Of a DNA stretch of 64,000 nt, positions 23,060-32,185 are shown piece by piece; within the stretch, counting starts at the first letter, position 1, and each line of letters opens with the position of its first letter. The position numbers were made by a program, and so were the translations under genes. The stretch covers positions 12,101,496 to 12,165,495 of the forward strand of contig CM060857.1 in NCBI GenBank assembly GCA_030737835.1, written 5' to 3'. Origin of the DNA: Acorus gramineus. Its lineage: Eukaryota; Streptophyta; Magnoliopsida; Acorales; Acoraceae. The notes below the pieces were generated by a model. That model was not told the origin of the DNA. It saw nothing but the letters and a program-made list of their open reading frames with translations, and did not search any database.

Positions 23060-23189
23060 CTTTCAAAGCCTCAAAATTTGGTCCTGCATGAACCCCACCG
23101 AAGGTCCTCCTAGCGTGGAAGAGTGAGCTCTTGGCCTTGAAAAGGCCGGGCTTTGAAGCCAAACTCGATGAGCACCCATTTAAGATCAT
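23060..23189 (-). CDS. Orphan TIC20-I-type first exon
   Basis: On the - strand an ATG at 23189 opens 43 codons beginning MILNGCSSSLASKPG and ending FEALK plus one base, then a good donor (AAAG/GTAAAA at 23059). Angiosperm TIC20-I proteins commonly begin MILNGC, the start of the chloroplast transit peptide, and the phase-1 donor matches the acceptors of both TIC20 last exons in this window. A 74-nt intron (23200-23273) in the 5' UTR has proper GT..AG ends, with an untranslated exon upstream to about 23350. No TIC20 last exon follows directly downstream (lower coordinates): the next - strand TIC20 sequences are broken pieces at 16.1 and 12.7 kb, beyond the hAT element. The promoter end looks whole but the gene is cut off, so it is probably dead or makes a truncated transcript. 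Confidence 0.65.
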
Positions 23190-23350
23190 GTCATAACACC
23201 TGCATTGCGTAAAACACGTGAGAATCGGAGATCGTTCAATGAGATCTAACAGAGAATACGAAGAGCAGATCACCTGGTCTAACGAAACAATGGCCTGAAA
23301 TCCACTGAGCAAACCCTAAATTTTGGGGGAAGCCGCGAGAGGGATAGGAA

Positions 23351-24583
23351 GGGCAGTGCAGGATAAGATAGATTTTATAGTGTTTTAAATGGATTTTTTT
23401 TCTTTTTTTCTTCAGAGCAGCCAAACCAACCAACCCGACCTGAAAAGGAGCGGGTATGGGTTGGGTTTTGAGGCCCACCGAATCATGTCGGGATGGATCA
23501 AATTTAAGCGGCGCTGTTATACTTGGGCCCGTTTGACATACCGTTGTGTGGTTGTTTTTAGCTTCTTTCAAACTAAAAACTCTAAACATGTTATCAAACA
23601 AGCTCACGTATAATTGAAAAACTGTCATCGTGATTATAACAAAAAAATGTCAAAAAAACCATGTTTACTCTGAGAAAAACAGTTTCTATTATCAGTAACA
23701 AACGTGATTCTTTTATTAATTAAAAAACAACCCTCATGATTACATCCTAAAAAATTGTGTATAAAGTTAAAAGATGTTTTTCAAACTGTGCTTGAAAACA
23801 TATTTATTATATTAAATAATAAATAAACGATGTCTATACTCAATCTTTTTACAGTCTCAAATACAATCTTATATATCTCGTTAACCATGTTTATATTTTT
23901 ATAAATGATATCATTCAATTCATTTTTTTATAAAATTACATATTTCATTAGATGATGTAAACAATTTAAAAAAAAAACATAAAACATGTGAGAACTATAT
24001 TTATGACCGTAAAAATGACTGAGTGACATTTTTCAAAATCTCCATATCTACTTTAAATATGCATTCGAATATCTTAAGTGTGGACATAGGTATCAATATA
24101 TCCATTATGAAAAGTATGAAAAATGTTAGACTCATGTCATTTTTATCATTCACACATATTTCATTTTTTTTTTAAGTAGTAAACATTATCTAACGAGATA
24201 CATGCTTTATTAAAAAATTATATATCATTCTATTTCAAGTTAAATGAACCATTTTTAATAAGTGTGAAAAAATATTTAACAAGGTATATATATCATCTAA
24301 TAAAATATATGATTCACTGAAGATATATAAGACTGTATTTTAGATTGTAAAATAAACTAAGTGTAATAGTGCCCTTATATATATTATTCATATTCATTCA
24401 TGATTAATCACCATAATAGAGAATTAAGTAATGTATTGCTTTATGTATGATCACTGCAAAAGGCCACAGATCATTCCTCTCTCTCTCTCTCTCATAAACA
24501 TACATAATCAAAACTATCTAATCAAATGCAAATTACATAGTAACACATAGTACCATAAGAAAATCAAGAACAAAATTTCACTC
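23351..24583. other. AT-rich spacer; no gene seen
   Basis: Upstream region of the orphan TIC20 exon (to about 23.55 kb), then AT-rich DNA with repeated phrases such as CATCTAAT and AAAATAT but no open frame of note. A CT microsatellite sits at about 24478-24492. Confidence 0.6.
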
Positions 24584-25200
24584 TCATCGAAAAAATTCTG
24601 GCGTCGTATGAATGTACGCCGCATCAGCCACGGAGGGAACATCCGCATACGCCCCATAGAGTGCGCATCGCATACATTCCAAGACAGTGAAGATATAAGC
24701 CAACGCAACCCCAGTCCAGAAGTGGATCAAGAACCTGTTCCCCTTGAAGAAGAAGACTGGAAACCAGTTGCACGACGTGCAGATGATCTGCAGCACGTTG
24801 TCGAGGAGCAACGCCATCAGCACGTGGAACCTGAAGAAGTGTGGCAACTCCCGCCTCCTTATCAGGAACAGAGACACCGCGCAGAAGTACACCATGAAGA
24901 ACCAGCTCGGGACGAGCACGATGGTGTCCATGAATGATTGGGTGAGGAGCTCGTTGTACTCGCCCAAGAGAGGGGGGAGGTGGAAAGAGTTCTCGGCCAT
25001 GTAAATGGCCTCATGGAGGGGCAGAAGGTAGGGGACACACGAGAGGGTTCTCCAGTACCATTTTGGCTTCTCTGTCATCTTTGGGTAAGGATCAAACCGG
25101 AAGCTCATGAGGGATGCTCTGGGAACCAATAGAGAATTACGTCCAGCCATGCATGCACAAAGGGTGTGCAGAGCAGGAAGTGATGGTGCTGAGGCTAGAC
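24584..25200 (-). CDS. TIC20-like last exon (divergent, possibly TIC20-IV type)
   Basis: 204 codons plus a split glycine, open to TGA at 24584. TIC20 is a four-helix inner-envelope protein forming the protein-conducting core of the chloroplast TIC translocon. Conserved blocks: PKMTEKPKWYWRTLSC.PYL.PLHE, PSWFFMVYF, ELPHFFRFHVLMALLLDNVLQ, HFWTGVALAYIFTVLECMRCAL, GAYADVP..ADAAYIHT. Four hydrophobic segments are visible. It differs from the 62.7-kb copy (PYPKM for YPPM, NWFPVFFFKG for RWMPLAVYWGK, IHTTPEFFR end for IQIPYD) and, from memory of the family, leans to TIC20-IV. The exon starts at an ACAGCAG/GT acceptor (25200), phase 1 like the other copy. I found no convincing first exon upstream, so the gene may be incomplete. 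Confidence 0.75.
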
Positions 25201-26228
25201 CTGCTGTTGTGTAAAGAGCACATGAGTAATGTAATTTCTTGGTTAAACCATTCAACCACACATCAAGTAATAAAAAATATATCAACCAATTTGGTGACCC
25301 AAACTGATGTAGACCAATCACAATAGCGATAGCATCCATATCAAAAGATGATAAGATGACACGTTCTTTTATAATTGATCTATGCCACCAAACTGGTCAA
25401 TTAATTGTTCACTGGATCAAGACTAGCAAAAAAAAGCCAAAACTTCAACATATTGTGCGCCTCGAGTGCCAAAAGATTTATTCAAATCATACATGTCTAA
25501 CATTTGAGTGTCATACTTTCTTCAAACATAATATAGGGGAAACTCCAACTCATTTAAGAAGTATATTAGTGACAATTCTATGCTTCATCCCATTACCGTG
25601 TTACAGATAAACATAGACATCATTTTTTCTGCTCATTCAAGACATATTGTCCAGTTGCAATTACCATTGCAAAACCAGAATGATTGAAACAAAAAATTAA
25701 TCAAGGTAGCTTCTTCGGTTTAATAATACACCCAATACCTAGTACATCGCCAATATGAACCCAGTGACACTGAATTCTCAGTGAAGAGGCTTGGTAGAGA
25801 AACAGTGGACCCTGTATATCAATGACTACTCATCAATTCCTCACGCCTTGGATTAATAGAACCACAGAAAGTTTTTTCTATTTTTTTAAAACCATTTCCT
25901 AGCAGACCAAAGTGCTAACCTCCTTGCCATAGATTTATTCAATTTGCCTTGGTTTTTTTTTTTTTTTTTGTCCTTCTGTCTCAATATCTAATTCATCCAA
26001 CTCGTCCTCCAGGTTTGTTTTATCATTGTGTGCTTTGGGCTCTTGCCTCATTGGAAAAATATATATATCTAATTCATCTAATCATTTCCCCCCCGCAAGA
26101 GGAACAAATAAATAATAAATAAGATTACTCAACATATCTATGCATCAAAACAAGAATACTATTACAAAACAGCTCAAAATAACCAAACCCCTGCATGTTA
26201 TTTTTTTCATAATTTTTAACAAATCAAG
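25201..26228. other. Upstream of TIC20-like exon; no gene seen
   Basis: Presumed intron and flank of the - strand TIC20-like gene. It contains a T-run near 25951-25968 and AT-rich DNA; no exon could be recognised with confidence. The open frame that extends the TIC20-like exon up to 25339 is intron read-through. Confidence 0.5.
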
Positions 26229-27120
26229 CTATAAAATGAAACCCTGCCTAAAGCCAGGCTCGAACATACGCATACCTCCCAAATGTTGGATTCTCTGCCT
26301 TTGATGATCTCTAAACAGAACTTGACACAGAGGAAACCTCGAAGGTGTCCTCTCCACGCCAATGAATCGCATACCAGAATCCATCATTGAAGAAGAAATA
26401 AACTGTGCATTTGGAATCTTATGTAGCCAACCTACAAAAATATGTACATATGGTGTTATAATCCATTCAGAATAAACAAAAATCGCGAATAAAACAACTA
26501 TGAGAATCTCATACAAGGGGAAAAAACAGAATTTTAAGGATTCAACAAATAAAACACGACAATTCAACCCACTACACATGAATAATTGTGATGAGACATA
26601 TAATTCTTGATTCAGGTAACTAGAATTACATGAAACTTTAAAAGATATGACATTTTAGTTGACATAAAACATCAATTCTTTTGTTTCCTCTTTTTTTTTT
26701 TCTTTTTTTTTTTCTTTTTGTATTTCCTTCATCACATCAACAGATCAAAGTATGAAATTGAATACTTAGAGAGATTTACTTCTCAAGGAGACACGACAGG
26801 GAGGAGACGCGAGAGGCGGATGGAAATCCGTGACACGGGGGGCAACAATGCGGACTCCGAACAGGGAGGAGCGATCATGTCTTTCGCTTCACCTGTAAAG
26901 AACGATTAAGAACTACAAAACCATCGTTTTTGTTGTTGGTGTTCGAAACAATCCAAACCCAGAATACTTTTGAGGAGACAATTATGGGGTGATGAAAAGA
27001 CAAACCTTGATCGAATGTAACCAGATGGAGAGCACGAGAGGTGGTTAGGGTTTTTCGGACTTCGAAACCATGTCAACGAGAGACGTCACGGTTTAGGGTT
27101 TTAGATTCGGCTTCTCGAAA
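26229..27120 (-). other. Possible 5' end of an unidentified - strand transcript
   Basis: Two AAACCCTAA telo-box motifs lie at about 27044-27052 and 27090-27105 on the - strand, common in promoters of plant housekeeping genes. Downstream are a possible donor (TCAAG/GTTTGTC, about 27003), an acceptor (TTTACAG/GTGAAG, about 26894) and a short frame starting MIAPPCSES that stops after 31 codons. A further open stretch (26229-26431) follows an acceptor TTTTGTAG. It could be the missing first exon of the TIC20-like gene at 24.6 kb, because both first-exon candidates begin MI...CS.S, but this is weak. I do not recognise a product. Confidence 0.25.
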
Positions 27121-30100
27121 ATGGTATTCGTTGGTTCTCGAATTCCCTGTTTTGAGTTGCGTAGCTGTTCCTCAAACATGATACAGGGCATGACTTGTGC
27201 CTCAAGTTTTCTTCACGGGCTTTTTCTTGTCATTGGCCTGGCTCAATTGGAAAGCTCATACACACAGCCTCGTATAATATAATTTTTATTATAGTATATA
27301 ACAAGAGTTTTTTTTAATATATACATCATTTTATATAATAGCATACATTTCAAAGGGAGATTGTATGATTTTAAAAAAAAATCAACGTTGCTATATTTAA
27401 TTATTTTTACATTCCTAAATATAGTCATATATATTTTGATTGTCCCTTTACTCACTATAACTAAATATACAATTCGTTAGAAAATTTTCATATTTGTTAT
27501 AAATGATATCATTCAATTTATTAGATTAATTGCTTCACTTTTTATAAAAATATATACCTCATCAGAAAAAATATATGATTTTGAATAAAAAAATAAATAA
27601 AAGAGTCTTGTTACACACGGTTTTTTTTTTAGCCCAATTCCAGTCCCATATGCATTAATTGAAAATTACCAGATCATATATTCACACTTACAAAATATAT
27701 AAAAATTTCTCATTTTCTATAAATGCATTCATGTAATTTATTAGAGTATATATTTCATTTTTTATTACAATATGTATCTCATTAAATGAGGTATAGTATT
27801 TTTTTTAAATTCAAAACAACTGTAGGTTAAAATTAAGACTGAAAAATGGATTGTACTCAACATTGCTCAAAATAAAACGATGTGCAGATTTATGTGACCG
27901 TGTATCAGTGTATGTTGTAAAGTATGATGGGCCCGTACGATACGGCCGAACCGTATATGGGCCTATCATATTTCGAGTCGTGAAGTACCAACCCGATGAA
28001 AGAGCCCATACCAGCCCAAAAGGTTGATGGGTTCCTATTCTGGCCCGCTTTCATCATACCGTATTCAAAATTGGAAAATGACATTTCTAGCATATGTTAT
28101 GATCTCATTTGTAGTCCATACTATTTTTTAAAAAAAATTATACACTCTTTTATTTAAATACATGTTATTATATGAAATGATGTATAAATCGAGATATAAT
28201 AATATAATTTTTCACATTGAATAAAAAAAATTGTTCATACACTGTCATAAAAAAACTTTCAAATATTATGATAACGTAGTATATACTATGTTATCTAGTA
28301 TATAAGACTATAAAACGAGCTACAAGATGGACCGAGTATATCAACGTTCATTCAAATTCAAAGCTCCTCCAAATGTAAAATTTAGAGAGCAAAAAAAAAA
28401 TACCTTAATTTTGGAACAACATAACTTGTAGATTGAGAATAAATTGTATGAATGAGGATGGGATTAAATAAATGAGTTATTATATTCAAATATTCACACA
28501 AAACAATTTTTTTTAAAAAAAAATTATGTGGGACCCATCAAAATTCAAATGAAAAAATAATATATTTTTTTTTATGTGGTGGGAGCCACTATGGGAGCTC
28601 CTTGCGGCCCCTCCTCCGTTTGTTGAGGCATTTTCATGGTTTGCCCTATTTGTTGATTCACGAGGAGCTCGTTGAAGTCAAATTAGCTTGGGCGCTCGTC
28701 CAAATCGTCGAAGGAGTGAAGCCGTTGGAAATGCTCTCAGGCCCTGAACTTTTTCAACAAACTTCATACATATTAGTTAAAACTTTTTAAGTATTTTATT
28801 TCAAGTATTTATTGCAATCCATTTTTTTTATTAGGCCCCTAAACTTTTTCAGCATGCTTTGTACATATTTGTTAAAATTTATAAGTTAAAGATTATAATT
28901 TTTATCTTAAAATAAACAGTTATTGCATGCTTGTTTAACTTATTGAAAAAATTTTAAACTAAAAATAATTTTAAAAGTCAGAATATTTAAGTTAAACGTT
29001 GCTTCTAAGATATAACTTATTGTACATTTTAAATAATATTTTTTTTGGTTACTAATGCTCTTCACTTTTTAACTAATGACAAATCTTTTTATCTCCTCCC
29101 AAACTCTTCTTCTATAGTCAGGGCACCCAAATGGGGGCGGGGTGGGCCCGGGCCTCCCCTAAACCGTCATGGGTGAATGTGTCATGTGCCCACCTTCATT
29201 TCTATTTAATCACAGTGGTCACTCACTTTCATTTTCTAATCTTCTGCATTTCATCACAGACGTATCATTGATATGAAATTATTTATGGGTGGCCTTGAAT
29301 TATCCACCAGTCATCATAGCATGCCCCAAGTTAATCATAGCCATCTAATTCGGGACCGATGTTCATAGCCATCTAATTCAGGACCGATGTTCATAGCCAT
29401 GAGTGAGTTTAAAATTGTAAAATGTTTTATTCAGTCTTGTTTGCATCCCAGTTAGCATGCATATATGTGATTTTTTGAAGTACATATCTATATAATGAAG
29501 TATATATTAATCTTTTATAGAAAATAAAATATATGCTCATATGAAATAAATGCATATATTTAATTTATGTTTTCTATAATAGTTTATATGAAGATAGTGA
29601 AATATATATTGAGTTAACTAATTTTATATACTCCGTTAGAAAAGACAAATACAAATAGAGTTGTAAAATGGACTGAATATGTAAATGCTCATTGAATATT
29701 TTGAGATTTGGAGGCGTGTGACTTTTTTTTAAAAAATTATGAAAAGTTTTATTTTCAAGGAAATATTGGTATCTAGTTTTGAAGGGTTGAAAAATCACTG
29801 ATTTAGATTTTTTTAGCCATTTTTTAAATTTATTTTGATTTTTTATAATTGCTATATTGAGTCTCAAATTTTTTAAAAGTTAGGTTTTAAATTCTCTTCC
29901 TAAAATATAAGTTTAAATAATATCTTTGTATGTTTTTGTGATCAGTTAGTTTTTTTATATTCATTTTTTTAATTTTTAAAACTTTATTTTTTGTGATTGG
30001 AATAAGAGATTTGAAGTTTTTTCATTATATCTCATGGCCCTCATGGCCCTTTCTTTTAATTCCTGATTCTGCCCCTGTCTGCAGTTTTAAAGGGTATTTT

Positions 30101-30875
30101 TTTGACAATTACATAGCAAAAAACTATTTAAAAAATTATTCTAACAAACATCCACTACGGCTTATTATCTGTTTTTTAACCGTTACAACAAATTTGTTTA
30201 TTTTTTATTAGAAAAGTTAAACTCTAAAATGCATAAGCGATAATTTGGTCTGTTGGTGGGTTGGATCTGACCCGACAAAAGATGTAAAATACCCAATCAC
30301 TATCATTTTTTTTTGTTTATAATCTAACCCAACACTTATGACATAATCCAAGATTTATAATTAAAAATTGAATCTCATTCTAATTAATCATTTAAAATTT
30401 TAAGCATTTAAAAATATTTTTACAATTTTTGATTTCACGTAGAATAATTTAAACTGTGTTCCAAATGCCCCCAATAAAAAAAAAATCAAAACAGTGAAGA
30501 ACTATTTATAATACACTAGACTTTATTTATTTAACTTCATCGTGCAACAATAGAAATGAAAAAATCCAAACAAGGATAGCGTGATCTCCACCACCCCATG
30601 TGCAATAAAGTAGAGCTCTCTCTCACTAAATCAAAACCTTCTTAGCTTCTTCTCCTCCTCTCCCTTTCTCAAACAAGGAAGTCATTGTAGCTCACAAAAA
30701 GAACAACCGAAGATGACTAAACCCTACCTTTCCAGGGTCATCACGTCCCTCCTCTTCATCCTCATAATCCTATCCCCCCAATCCACATCAGACCACCAAC
30801 CCTAGTGATGTCACCACAATGTAGGCCTCAAGAAATCCCTCGAGCTCTCCGAGTTTGGCCTCTTTTGATCCGATT
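27121..30875. other. AT-rich stretch, no gene; small tandem repeat inside
   Basis: No supported gene. A 28-bp motif CATAGCCATCTAATTCGGGA... occurs twice plus a partial third copy at 29336-29400. GGCCTGGCTCAATTGG near 27236 resembles a tRNA-like A box as in SINEs, but no B box follows. Palindrome-rich DNA occurs at about 27935-28060. Confidence 0.5.
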
Positions 30876-31058
30876 TAGGTCTGTCAAATGGGTCGGGTCT
30901 AAACTCAAACTTGACTCAGATCAGATAAAATGTATAAAATACCTGACCTGAAAAATCCGAGACCTAATATGGACCCGACCCGAAAGACCCAACAATCAAA
31001 ATAGGTCGGGTTCGGGTCCACCTCAACCCAATCTAGACCCAACTTTTTGACAGACCTA
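30876..31058. mobile_element. Small hAT-like MITE
   Basis: 183-bp element with termini TAGGTCTGTCAAA and (right end reversed) TAGGTCTGTCAAA, and GGGTCGGGTC-type subterminal repeats in both orientations. It resembles the elements at 35991-36744 and 16926-17402. No matching 8-bp duplication is visible, so flanks may have mutated or the insertion is old. Confidence 0.6.
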
Positions 31059-32185
31059 GCTATTATCTAAAATTTATAAACTAAAGCTACAACAAACATG
31101 GTCTTTAGCTGTTATATTTTTTTGAGGTTATTTTTTTCCGTTGCATTTGAGTAAATGGTTAATTTTTATTTATCATCAATACATTGTTATGCATCCTATA
31201 TATAAATTTGATACTTTGTTCCCCTATACATCATTAAAGGCTGTTTGGGTAGAAGAATGGAAGAGAACATGAGGGAATAGGGGTAGAATAATCCTAAAAT
31301 AAGTTGATATTTGTATTCTATGTCCTTTTGAAATTGTATTATTCCACCTAATCCATTCCACCAGTATAAAGGAATTGACAAATCAATTGTTATTAATTTT
31401 TATAAATCAGGGGGTTCACATGTTAAATCAAATTTTGGTGTTATGTATGGAATATGGATTCCGAGGAGGTCCTTGGAGGGAAGAGGGATGTGGTTGATTT
31501 GGCCATGTCTGATGGGGTAGTGGTGGTGGGGAATGTTTGGTGCGAGTGGGGTTGTCTTCTTTGGTCAGGGTTTGTGCTTTCACTTCCAACTTGCCCTTTA
31601 TGCTTTTTTCTTTTTAAAAAATTTAATCTATCGATGTATGTATTTTTATTTTTTTTAAAATAAAGTATATATTCTAATAGAAAAAAAAAAGTGAACAAAT
31701 TATTTTTTTACACTGCCTACGAGGCAGTCTCTTATTGGCTGCCACAGGGAATTTCCCGTGGCAGCCACACAAGAAATCGGATCACCATTTATACCATCAA
31801 GAAATAGCTGGGTTGTGAAGATTTGAAAGTGATGCTATGTTATCCAGTCACTATTATGCAACAGTAATATTATCCGATAAGCCTAAATACTAGAGAAGCA
31901 TTGTAGCCATCACAGCAGAGAAGTCACTTTTATCAAGAGGTAGGTGGGTGGTCTATTTCTTTAGATTTCTTCTTTTTTGTTTATTTATAAGTGAGAATTT
32001 TTAGTTTGTACATAATGAAAATCACATATAGTGATGCTATGTTGGATTTTCTTTAATAAGATTCAACTAGAATTATCCAAGCACTATTATGCAACAGTAC
32101 ATTATCTGATAAATGGTCACCTCAATTCACGACCATAGTCTCTTCTCTTTAATGATCTGTTTATGTATTTGAATTGCAGTAAACC
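31059..32185 (+). promoter_or_regulatory. Upstream region of RLP-B with two palindromes
   Basis: AT-rich upstream DNA with two neighbouring palindromes: ACTGCCT-ACG-AGGCAGT (31712-31728) and an imperfect 30-bp palindrome beginning GGCTGCCAC and ending GTGGCAGCC (31737-31766). A pyrimidine-rich GAATTGCAG/ just before the RLP-B ATG could be the acceptor of a 5' UTR intron. No other gene is seen. Confidence 0.4.

Noticed and set aside
25201-25339. N-terminal extension MDAIAIV... of the TIC20-like exon
   Set aside because: Reads through a good intron acceptor (ACAGCAG/GT) in the same phase as the sister gene; not a transit peptide seen in the family.
27220-27260. tRNA-like A box (GGCTCAATTGG)
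   Set aside because: No B box at the right distance and no cloverleaf; not called a tRNA or SINE.
29336-29400. Short regularly spaced repeats suggesting a CRISPR-like array
   Set aside because: Head-to-tail 28-bp tandem duplication without spacers, in a plant genome.
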